From contig OY762070.1 of NCBI GenBank assembly GCA_963665195.1, positions 3,224,001 to 3,288,000 on the forward strand: a stretch of DNA of 64,000 nt, in the 5' to 3' direction. The notes beneath the pieces are model-generated. The model did no database searches. It saw nothing but the letters and a program-made list of their open reading frames with translations, and was not told the DNA's origin. Both the position numbers and the translations under genes were made by a program. The DNA is from VXYL01 sp963665195 (lineage in GTDB: Bacteria > Pseudomonadota > Gammaproteobacteria > Pseudomonadales > Azotimanducaceae). Shown here one piece after another: positions 25,262 through 35,300 of the stretch (position 1 is its first letter; the number at the start of each line of letters is the position of its first letter).

Positions 25262-26367
25262 CACAGTCTCCAGTCTTCAGCGGCACGCAGGTGCCAAGGG
25301 TTGATGCTTCGCGGCAGGTCATCTCCGGCCAGCGCTTCGCAAAGCGCGGCACGGCTCGGAAGCTGCACGTCGAACTCGTCGAAGGGCGCCGCGGCTTGCT
25401 CGCGCCAAGTCTCGAAGCGGTCCCCGGTGGCGTACCGGTCGACGCTCGCGGCGAGTCGCCAGCGGGCCCAAAGAGCCGCGTCCTCGACGGAGGCTGGCAG
25501 CAGGGGCACGGCCTTGACCTCGGTCCGTTCGAACCGGCCGCAGTCGGGGACGCCGGGTGCCACGAGGGCCAGATCGCGAGCCATGGCGCGCCGTTCCAGG
25601 TCTCGCGTGTCCGCGTAGGCGGTGCGCAACGCTTGCCTGTCGCGGTCCCAGCGTCGCCACAAGCCTTCGCCTTCGAGGAGCGCGCGCCAGACGTCATCCC
25701 CGCTGATCGGAGGCGGATCGAGGTCTGCATCGACGCGCTTGCCGTTCAGGCGTCCGGTCAGTCCCAGCGTCGCCTCGGTGACATTCCAGCGTAGGCGCAA
25801 CTGGTCGCCTTCGTCGTGAGCGGGCGCCACCTTCTTCTCAAGCCGATCAATGCGAACGTCGGAACCAGTTGCGGCTGCGAGCTTCGGCTTGCGATCCGCG
25901 CTGAGAAAACCAGGTAGCGTCGCGAACTCTCGGCCCGGCTTCTTCTCCCCATTCTTGCGGACTTCCTCGAATGCCGAGCCGTCCTGCCAGGGGTCGATCC
26001 GCAGGATCGGCGATGGCAGAACCGGATCGCTCGTGGCCCAGATGGTCCAAGCGCCGTCGCGGGGGACGAACACGCGCTCGCTCCGCGCTGCGATCTGGCC
26101 GGCTTCGGTGAGCACGTATTCGGCGCTCCTCCGCTCCATGAGGTCCAACCGCTCCGCGATCACGAGCAGTCGCTCCGCGAGACGCTTGCGTCCGTCGCGG
26201 CTGAAGAAGAGATGCTCCGCCACGTCCTCGGCGCTCGTCGAGCCTTCGTCCCCAGCGCGCAGAAGCACCGGGAGCAGATCCTCCCGGTGGCAGGCGGTGG
26301 CCACCGTGCCGACGACTCGGCCGGTCCAGATCTTCAACTCTCTCTCCAGAATCAAGGCATTCATCAT
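25261..26367 (-). CDS. Unknown protein of the helicase-PLD operon, with winged-helix-like N-terminal part
   Basis: A 368-residue protein that I do not recognise. Residues 30-90 (AEDVAEHLFFSRDGRKRLAE, then RLDLMERRSAEYVLTEAG) look like a winged helix in which the last strand pair reads YVLTEAGQIA, as in PadR/MarR-type folds. The next part (FVPRDGAWTIWATSDPVLP) appears beta-rich. The rest is mixed and charged, without catalytic motif or membrane segment. The start is at the ATGATG where the helicase ends (26367 or 26364), with GAGGAG upstream. It is conserved here in frame with all neighbours by 1-4-base overlaps, so it is likely a required subunit, for example an adaptor or nucleic-acid-binding part. 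Confidence 0.72.
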   Translation of the reverse strand: MMNALILERELKIWTGRVVGTVATACHREDLLPVLLRAGDEGSTSAEDVAEHLFFSRDGRKRLAERLLVIAERLDLMERRSAEYVLTEAGQIAARSERVFVPRDGAWTIWATSDPVLPSPILRIDPWQDGSAFEEVRKNGEKKPGREFATLPGFLSADRKPKLAAATGSDVRIDRLEKKVAPAHDEGDQLRLRWNVTEATLGLTGRLNGKRVDADLDPPPISGDDVWRALLEGEGLWRRWDRDRQALRTAYADTRDLERRAMARDLALVAPGVPDCGRFERTEVKAVPLLPASVEDAALWARWRLAASVDRYATGDRFETWREQAAAPFDEFDVQLPSRAALCEALAGDDLPRSINPWHLRAAEDWRL

Positions 26368-28952
26368 TGCGTCTCCTCGATGGTCGCATCCCAAGGTTCG
26401 TCCTCGGCAAGTGCCCGCAGCAGCCCACGGCCGCGCTTCAGGCCATGCCGGTCGCCGACGATCACGCGCAGGTAGCGGGCGCGGGTGAGGGCGACGTTGA
26501 GGCGGTTCGGGCATTCCAGGAATGGCGTCGGGTGGGGCTTGGCGAAGGTGATCAGCACGATGTCCGCTTCGTGCCCCTGGAAGCCATCCACCGTGCAGAG
26601 CTCGATCACCAGCTGGCGGCGTCGGAAGTGGCGCGTGGCGTTCCGCTGCTTCGTCCAGGCGCGCAGCCGTTTTCGCATCTCCAACTCCTGGCCGCGGTAG
26701 AAGGACAGCACGGCGGCCTCCCAAGGCCCGCCATCGGACCGCGGATGCGCCGCCGCCCAGTCTGCGAACCTCTTCAACTCGGCGACGACCGCTTGAGCTT
26801 CCGACGCGTTGCTGTTGGTACGGCCATCGGCGCGCGCTTTGACATGCCGCCAAAGCGCGTGGTGATCCGAGTATTCCCAATGCCGCTGCTTCACCATTTC
26901 CGACGGTGAACGCAGTGCTTCGCCGCCATAGATCTGACGGTGGGAGAAGTCGGCGATCGCCGGATGCATCCGGTGCTGGGTGCTGAGCAGCACTCTTCTG
27001 AGCGCGAGTGCGGGCGCCGGCAGGCCGTCGGTCAGAGCGGTGCCGTTGTGCTGCCGGGGGCCACGCTCGAATCCGCAGCGCAGGGATTCAAGGATGGAAG
27101 GCAGCGCGACCCGCCGCACGTTGTCGATCTGCCGGCGGACGTCTTCTGCGTTCTCGGCCGGCATCAGCGCCTCGATTTCCCGGCTCAGCCGTGCGGCCGC
27201 CCCGCCGGCAATCACCGGCCCATGGCCGTTTCGGCTGGACTCGTCGGACGCATGCGATGCCGCAAGCCGCAGGTCGAATGCGCTCGCAAGACGCCAACCG
27301 AGTTCGGTTCCCCAGTCCGGCTGGTCTCCTTGGCGTTCGCTCAGCCGCAGCCAAGCAGCAGCCTGTCGATGCACGGCATCGAGTTCGGCGCCTGCGCGCA
27401 CCGTGCCGATGTCCAGCGGCAAGCGCGACGCGTTCCCGGCAAGCGTCCGGCCGGTGCCGATGACGACTTCGGCGGTAGCAAGGTCCGCATCCGCGGCGGC
27501 CTCGGCCAAAGACACGCCACGGGCCTCGCACTGGACACGATACGCCCGCCCAGCCGCGGCGTCGGATACGACAACCACGGCCGAACGGCGTTGGCGTGGG
27601 CGCACATGGCCAGCCATGAACGCGTCGATGCAGGCGTTTCTGGCGCTTTCTTCCGGCAAGCAGGCACCGACGTTGGCCGCCATGGCCTCGTCATCGACGT
27701 ATGGCGAGAGCTGCTTCGGGTCCCCGACGATCACCCAGCGCTTGGCCAGCAGCGCAGGCACGAGAAACTCCTGGAACGTGGTTTTGGACGCCTCGTCCAG
27801 GATCAGCATGTCGAACATCGGCCGGACGCCCGCGTCATGGCGCTTGATGTCCGGGTGCTGGAGGATGCCGATGGTGGTGCCGCACACCAGATTGGCGGTT
27901 TCGAGAAAAACGCGCTCGACCATGGACCCGCCACTCTTGAGCGACTCGAACAAACTCTGCTGCGCTGGTGTGAGCGTGCGCCGCTTCCGGTACTCGCTGA
28001 GCAACCGCTTGCGTTCGGTTCGGACAAGACGACCCAGCACATGGTCGCGAGCACGCTCCGAGACGCGCTGCTCATCGCCGACGCGCACGGGCGTGACCAG
28101 TTCTCGATGTGGGCAGGTGTCCGCCGTCAGCCTTTCCAACACGTTGTCCACGGCGACATGCGTCGACGCGCACAGCAACACCCGTTTGCCGCGCTTGGCC
28201 ATCTGCAGGGCCAGTTCGCAGATCGCGGTGGTCTTGCCGGATCCGGGCGGGCCTTCGAGCAGAGCGAAGTCCGGCGTCGCCAGTGCCGCGGCGACGAAGC
28301 GGCGCTGCTCGTCGTGCGTGCCCGGGCGCGACGCATCGCTCAAGAGCAGCCAGTCTGCCTCGGCCATCGGCGGTGGGGAAAAGTCCGGCCAGTCCGCATG
28401 GCCGCTGCCCTCGAAGAGTTTGAGGAGCGGCCGATGCGCTTCCGAAGGGGCATCCTGAAGGCGGCGAATGGACCTAATCTGGCAGGCCAGCGGCCAGGTA
28501 TTGGGCCGGATGGCCAGTTCCAGCCGCTCTGGTTCGCGCTCGAGCTGCAGCAGATTGCGTTCGGCGTCTCTGTCCAGCACCGCTATGCGCCGCGCCCCAT
28601 CGAATCTTAGCCCGCCCCCGTTGCCTCCACTCCGGCGGACCGAACCGTTCCTGGGCGCCGACCCGGCATCCGGGGCATCCAATTCGTAGACGTATCGCGT
28701 GCTCTCGTCCAGGAAGGCGCGAAAGGTGGATGCCGGCTCCAGTGGTCGGTCCGGCGGCGCCTTCAGCAGAACCCGTTCGCCGGACGAGTCCGGCTGCGGT
28801 TCCCAAGCGAGCCGCAGCACGGCCTCCTCCCCTTCGAGATAGTCCTTCGTCCGCTTGAGGAACCCATAGAAGATTTTGAGTCCGTGGAACACCAGCCCCA
28901 TCAGGACGTCCGGGCGGTGGTCAGTCAGGTTGGCGTAGTGAAGTTGCGCCAT
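26364..28952 (-). CDS. Upf1/DNA2-NAM7-like superfamily 1 helicase
   Basis: An 862-residue cytoplasmic SF1 helicase. Motif I GPPGSGKTTA is at 234-243, motif II LILDEASK at 383-390, and motif III VGDPKQLSP at 409-417. Motif IV STQHRMHPAIA is near 640, motif V TVDGFQGHEADIV near 795 and motif VI NVALTRAR near 822. This order and the DEAS box fit the Upf1/Smubp2 group. The N-terminal 200 residues are not recognised, and about 220 residues are inserted between motifs III and IV. The ATG at 28952 has AAGGAG 10 bases upstream. It is the first gene of a four-gene operon; a sigma-54 promoter lies about 85 bases upstream. Direction of unwinding and nucleic acid preference are unknown. Confidence 0.88.
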   Translation of the reverse strand: MAQLHYANLTDHRPDVLMGLVFHGLKIFYGFLKRTKDYLEGEEAVLRLAWEPQPDSSGERVLLKAPPDRPLEPASTFRAFLDESTRYVYELDAPDAGSAPRNGSVRRSGGNGGGLRFDGARRIAVLDRDAERNLLQLEREPERLELAIRPNTWPLACQIRSIRRLQDAPSEAHRPLLKLFEGSGHADWPDFSPPPMAEADWLLLSDASRPGTHDEQRRFVAAALATPDFALLEGPPGSGKTTAICELALQMAKRGKRVLLCASTHVAVDNVLERLTADTCPHRELVTPVRVGDEQRVSERARDHVLGRLVRTERKRLLSEYRKRRTLTPAQQSLFESLKSGGSMVERVFLETANLVCGTTIGILQHPDIKRHDAGVRPMFDMLILDEASKTTFQEFLVPALLAKRWVIVGDPKQLSPYVDDEAMAANVGACLPEESARNACIDAFMAGHVRPRQRRSAVVVVSDAAAGRAYRVQCEARGVSLAEAAADADLATAEVVIGTGRTLAGNASRLPLDIGTVRAGAELDAVHRQAAAWLRLSERQGDQPDWGTELGWRLASAFDLRLAASHASDESSRNGHGPVIAGGAAARLSREIEALMPAENAEDVRRQIDNVRRVALPSILESLRCGFERGPRQHNGTALTDGLPAPALALRRVLLSTQHRMHPAIADFSHRQIYGGEALRSPSEMVKQRHWEYSDHHALWRHVKARADGRTNSNASEAQAVVAELKRFADWAAAHPRSDGGPWEAAVLSFYRGQELEMRKRLRAWTKQRNATRHFRRRQLVIELCTVDGFQGHEADIVLITFAKPHPTPFLECPNRLNVALTRARYLRVIVGDRHGLKRGRGLLRALAEDEPWDATIEETQ

Positions 28953-29332
28953 CAGCAATGTCTCCTTGTTGCGTCGTTGCGTCGCCGTCGCCAGGGCCAT
29001 CGCGGCGACCGTCGACGCTCGGTGTTGCCCATGCCTTGCGACTTCCGTGCCAAAGTGGCCTTGACAGACGCAACCCACTGCAAGAACTGGCCTTTTCGCG
29101 AATCCTCTTGTCCCTTTGGCGGGCGTTGCCGCCCGGTTTCGGGTCGAAGCACCCGGCCGTTCCGCCGAGTCGGCGCAAACCTAGCCACGGAACCTGAACC
29201 AGAACTGAACGGAACGACCGCCGTGCCCCGGCCCATCAAGTCGCCCGCCATCCGCGGCGCGGTGCGCGGCCTTTGCATGTCTAGTCCGTGTCGGTTTAGA
29301 GTTCAATTTGCATCCTGACCGGGGGGAGGTGC
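28953..29332. other. 380-base divergent regulatory region between the helicase operon and the PKD protein gene
   Basis: No gene is supported here. It contains the sigma-54 promoter for the helicase operon and, farther upstream of it, GC-rich inverted repeats (for example GGCGG...CCGCC near 29119-29136 and CGGG...CCCG up to about 29158). These are candidates for the activator binding sites. The last bases hold the GGGGGGAGG ribosome binding site of the PKD gene. Confidence 0.55.
29037..29052 (-). promoter_or_regulatory. Sigma-54 promoter of the helicase-X-PLD-RtcR operon
   Basis: On the minus strand the sequence is TGGCACGGAAGTCGCA. It matches the TGGCACG-N4-TTGCW consensus at all conserved positions but one (TCGC instead of TTGC), with exact GG-to-GC spacing. 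The predicted start site is near 29026, giving a leader of about 75 bases to the helicase ATG at 28952. The operon's last gene encodes a sigma-54 activator, which supports the call. Confidence 0.75.
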
Positions 29333-32300
29333 GTGGAAGTCCTGCAGAGAACGAACGTGTGCCAGAAGCGTGGCGCATGGCGAAGGGGAGACGCCGGCGG
29401 CGTGGTGCGACGGCTCAATGGGCGATCCTTCCTGCCGGCTCTGGCTGGATTGGCACTGATCGCCGGCATGGCCTTCGGCGGCGTTGCGGCCCTCGCCCAG
29501 TCGGACCAGACGCCGCCCAAGGTGACGCTGAAGGGCGAAGCCAGCATGCGTCTCGTGGTCGGCCAAGCGTTCGTCGATCCCGGCGCGGCGGCGGTCGACG
29601 ACGTGGACGGCACGGTGACTGTCGAAGTGGAAGGCACGGTCGATACGAGTCGCGTCGGCAGCTATGCGCTGACCTACTCGGCGACCGATGCGGCGGGGAA
29701 CAAGGGCACCGCGACCCGCACGGTCAACGTCGTCGCAGCGCGCTTCACGCTGGTCATCGAGACCTTCGGCGAGGGCGTGGTCACCATCGTCGGCCACGAG
29801 TCGGCGCTCACCTGCTCTGCCGCCAATAGATGCCGAGCTACGTTCGATCAGGGCAGCAAGCTGACTCTGCGCGCCCGTGGCGAGTCGGGCTGGCGCTTGG
29901 GCGACTGGTTCGGCTGCAAGCCCGCCGCCGATGCGCCGGAGTGCGAGGCGACGGTGGATGCGGACCAGACGGTCACCGCCGCCTTCATCTCCACCGACCA
30001 GCTTGCTCTGGAGGACGATGTCGTCGTGCTCACCGCGGCGCAGCGCGACGCCGTGATCTCGTACAACGCCGAGAGCGGCACCCTGCTGCTGGCGAACGGT
30101 ACCGCCGCATCGAACATCCGCGCCGGCGTCGTGCTGGTGCCCACCGCGGACCCGCAGGCGAGTGTGCGCAATCCCATCATCGTTCGCGTCACCGGCGTCT
30201 CGACGCCGAGCGACGGACCGGTGCGCATCCTGGGCACGCCGGCCACGCTCGATGATGTCGTCAAGACCGGCACGATCGACATATCGAAACGGGTCGGGAA
30301 CCCGCCGCCGCTCCCGCCCGGCATCGCGCCGCCGCCAGCCGCCACGTGCCTCGGCAACAAGGCGTTCCTGCAGAAGGGCTTCTCCCATGCGTGGGCGGAC
30401 AAGAGCACCACCAACGGCACCATCTGCGCCAACGGCGCCGTCAACGCTAGGCTCCGCTACGACGGCACGCTGTCCGAGATCTTCATCCAGACGGTGGTCG
30501 AGGCCGGCGTGGCGTCGAACAACAGCATCGCGGGCGCGAAGAGCGGCGACACGCTCGGCGCCGCATCCGCGTCGCTGGGGCAGCTGGCGGTCGGCTGGGG
30601 GATCCTGCTGGAACCTGTGCTCTCGGTCGCTTTCGAGCCGCGCGCGCAGACGGCGGGCGGACTCGAGTTCCGCCTTCGGCACGAGCAGCGCATGATCGTC
30701 ACCCTCCGCTACGACCGCGGGCGCGGCTTCTCGTTCGAGGAGACCTTCGAGGCGATCGAATCCGAGTTCCATGTCGCGACCAGCACGGCGATGGCGACGC
30801 ACAGCGCCGGCGTCGTGATCAGCCCGCAAGTGCGATTCGCCCGAACCACGCTGTCCAGCCCGGACTCCAGCTTCGGGATGACGCTGACCGCCGGGATGAC
30901 GTACGGCGCCGATGTCGCGCCAGTGCAGGACGTGACCGGCTGCCAGTGGAACGTGTCGTCGCAGTGGGGCTATGCGGGCGTCGTGGACGCCGCGTTGGCG
31001 CTGACCTCGTCGCTGACGCGCAACCCGTCGCATACGATCGCACGGAAAACGAACGCCCTGCGCCCGGTCGTCTGCCGGAAGGCGCCCGACGCAACCGATC
31101 CGGCCCTGCCGGCACCGCCGACGCTCGCCGTCGAGCAGCCGACCGAGTTCGGCAAGTTGAAACTCACCTGGAATGTCGCCACCGGCGCATCGTACGAAGT
31201 GCATCGCGACGGCACGTATGTCAGCACCGTCCGCGGCGCGGAGTTCATCGACGGTTCGCTGGGCGACGACGCGGCGCACTGCTACCGGCTGCGGGCGGTG
31301 CTCGGCAACGCCGAAGCGTGGAGCAACGAGGCCTGCGGGCGCACCCGCGCTCGGGCGCAAGCGCCGGCGGCGCCTACCACCCTGACCATCGCCGTGCCGA
31401 TCTCCGCCTGGGCGATCCCCGTCGCGTGGAAGGCTGCAGCCGACGCCACCGCCGACACGACCTACCTCGTCACCTACGGACCATCGGACTGGCAGTGGAC
31501 CGGCGTCGTGCAGGCCGGTCGCGACACCCTTGCGACGGTGACCGGCTTGCAGCCGAACACCCGCTATTGCATGTACGTGCAGGCGGTGAAAGACGGGCTG
31601 CTGTCCGCCGAGACGGCCCAAGTCTGCGCGTCCACCAACAACCAGGACCTCGTCGGCGACGATTACCCGAACGCCCGCGACAAGGCGAAGATGCTGGCCT
31701 TCGAGGACAACGTCGCCGCCGTGCGGTCGGGACGCATGGAGTGGGCGGAGGACGTGGACTGGTTCGCCGTGCGGCCACCCGGCAACGGCACGCTCGACAT
31801 CGACTTCAACGCCCGCGATCTGGACCGGCTGGCGCTGACGGTCTACGCCGGCGACGAGACGACGCCAGCGGCTTCCGCCGATGCCCTCCAAGGATCCGAA
31901 ACCCGCACAATCGATGCGGTGCGCGACCAAGCGGTGTACGGCCAAGTGGCCCATCTGGACTCTACCGGCAACTCGCGGCTCGACCGGTATTCCGTCGAGT
32001 TCGCGTTCACGGCGGCAGTCAACAGCGCACCGACGGCGGACGCCGGTTTCGACCGGATCGTGTTTTCCGGCACCGACGTGGTGCTCTCGGGGGGCGCATC
32101 CATGGACCCGGACGGCAGCATCGCGAGCTACGCCTGGACCCAGACCGCGGGGCCGACGGTGACGCTGCAAGGCGCCGCCTCCGCTTCGCCGAGCTTCACG
32201 GCGCCCACCGTGACCCAGGACGCCGTCCTCAGCTTCCGCCTGACGGTCGCCGACGATCAGAACGCGACCGGCAGCGATGTCGTAGATGTGACCGTGCGGC

Positions 32301-35300
32301 CGCTCGCCGACAACCAGCCGCCGGTAGCGAGTGCCGGCGCGGACCAAACCGCCACCGCGGGCGATGAGGTGCTGCTCTCCGGCATCGGCTCTTCGGACTC
32401 GGACGGCGTGATCTCGACGTACGCATGGGCGCAGACCTCCGGGCCGTCCGTAGCGCTCAGCGGCGCGGGCACTGCGAATGCGACCTTCACCGCCCCAGCC
32501 GTCGCCAAGGACACCGTGTTGACCTTCCGCCTTAGGGTCACCGACGACGCTGGCGCCGCGGACGACGATGCGGTGGCCGTGACTGTGCGGCCGCGCAACA
32601 ACCAGCAGCCGGTCGCTGACGCGGGCGACGACCAGAGCGTGACATCCGGCGACGAAGTGCTGCTGTTCGGGGCCAACTCGTGGGATCCCGATGGCCTGAT
32701 CGGCGGCTATTCATGGACCCAGACGGCAGGGCCAGCAGCGACGCTGAACTACGCCGACACCGCGCACGCCAGCTTCACGGCGCCGAGCGTTGCGGAGGAT
32801 TCGACGCTGACGATCCGCCTGACCGTCGAAGACGACGACGGCGCCACCGGCACTGATACCGTGCGCATTCTCGTGCGTGCCCCCGACCCGAACCAAGCCC
32901 CGCAGGCCGACGCCGGACCAAGCCTGTCGGTGAACTCGGGCGACCGGGTGGAACTCTCCGGAACGGCATCGACGGACCCCGACGGCACCATCGCCAACTA
33001 TGCGTGGGTCCAGACCGTCGGCCCAAGGTTGGCGTTGAAGGGGGCGGACCAGGCGACCGCAACCTTCACCGCGCCGACCGTGACGCGGGAGACGCGGCTT
33101 TGGTTCCGGCTGACCGTCACCGACGACGATGGCGCAACGGACGACGACATCATGCGCGTGACCGTCGATCCGCCAGCGCCGAACCAGCCGCCCGTCGCCG
33201 ACGCCGGTTTCGACATGAACGTCTTCTCGGGCGACGACGTAGCGCTCTCCGGGGCGTCCTCGGCGGACATCGATGGATCGATCGCGAGATACGCCTGGAC
33301 CCAGACCGCTGGACCCTCGGTGCAGCTGACCGGTGCGGCCACCGCGTCGGCGAGCTTCACGGCGCCCGCGGTGACCGAGGACACGGCGCTCGCCTTCCGC
33401 TTGACCGTGACGGACGACGACGGCGAGTCCGCCAGCGACGACGTGACCGTGACGGTGGCGCCGGCGCCGCCGAACCAAGCACCGGTAGCGGATGCCGGAG
33501 ACGATCAGACCGTTACGGCTGGCGACTCGGTGACCCTCGACGGGACGCAGTCGTCGGATGCGGACGGCGTGATTTCGAGCTACGCGTGGTCGCAGCGCTC
33601 CGGGCCCACGGTAGCCCTGGCCAACGCCGACGCCGCCTACGCGAGCTTCACGGCGCCGGCGGTGACCCAGAACACGGTGCTGACCTTCCGCCTGCAAGTC
33701 ACCGACAACCGCGGCGGCACCGCCACGGACATCGTTCTGGTCACGGTGCGCCCGGCCGATGCCGAGAACCAGGCCCCGACCGCCGACGCTGGCTTGGACC
33801 AGACCGCGACCGTCGGCGACCAGGTGACTCTGCTCGGGCAGAACTCGTCGGATGCCGATGGCACCATCGCCAGCTACGCATGGGCCCAGAGCAGCGGCCC
33901 GACCGTGTCGCTTAGCGGCGCGAACACGGCGACCGCGATGTTCACGGCGCCGGCGGTGACGCAGGCCACGGTACTGGCATTCCGCCTGACGGTGACCGAC
34001 GACGACGGTGCCACGGACGACGACATCGTGCGGGTGACTGTCGAGCCAGCACCGGCGAATCAAGCCCCGACGGCCGATGCCGGCGCGGACCAGACGGTGT
34101 TCTCGGGCGACGCGGTGGCGTTGTCCGGCGCCTCGTCGGCGGACATCGACGGTTCCATCGCGAGCTACGCCTGGGCGCAGACCGCGGGGCCGACCGTGAC
34201 GGTGACCGGAGCGGCTACCGAGTCGGCGAGCTTCACCGCGCCGACGGTGACCCAAGACACAGTGCTGACCTTCCGACTGACCGTCACCGACGATGACGAC
34301 GCGTCAGCCACGGACGACGTGAGCATCACGGTGGCGCCGGCGCCCCCCAAAATGCCGCCGGTGGCGGATGCCAGCGAGGACCAAGAAGTGACTTCCGGCG
34401 AGACGGTGACGCTGATCGGCGCCGGATCCACGGACCCCGACGGGCAGATCGCCCGCTACGCCTGGACCCAGACCGCGGGCACGCGGGTGGCCCTGGCCGA
34501 CGCGACCTCCGTGAACGCGACTTTCACCGCGCCGGACGTGGACGCCAGCACGGCGCTTAGTTTCCGCCTGACCGTCACCGACGACGACGGCGCATCGGAT
34601 GCCGACGACGTGGTCATCACGGTGGTGCCGGGCGCCGACAACCAGCCGCCGATGGCCGATGCCGGCGACGATCAGACGGTGACGGCGGGCGACACGGTGT
34701 TTCTCGATGGGACCGGTTCGTCCGACCCGGACGGGACGATCTCCGGCTACGCATGGTCGCAGCGATCCGGGCCGACCGTCGCGCTGGCGGCCGACATCGC
34801 GCAGCCGACCTTCACCGCGCCGACGGTGGCGCAGAACACGGTGCTGACGTTCCGTCTAACCGTGACCGACAACCGCGCCGCAACCGCCACCGACGTCGTC
34901 CTGGTCACTGTTCGACCGGCCAGCAGCGACAACCAGGCGCCTGTAGCCGACGCCGGCACGGACCTGTCGGTGACCGCCGGGGACTCCGTCATCCTGTCCG
35001 GCGTGAGCTCGTCCGATGCCGACGGCACGATCTCCGGCTACGCGTGGACCCAGATCGGCGGGCCGACGGTGACCCTGACCGGCGCTGCTACGGCCACGGC
35101 CAGTTTCACGGCGCCCGCGGTAACCAAGGAGACCGTACTGACCTTCCGCCTGACCGTCACCGACGACGATGGCGTCAAGGACGACGACACCGTGCGCGTA
35201 ACCGTCGATCCTGCGCCGGCGAACCAAGCCCCGGATGCCGATGCCGGCGCGAACCAGACGGTGATGTCTGGCGCCGCGGTGACGCTGTCGGGCAGCAACT

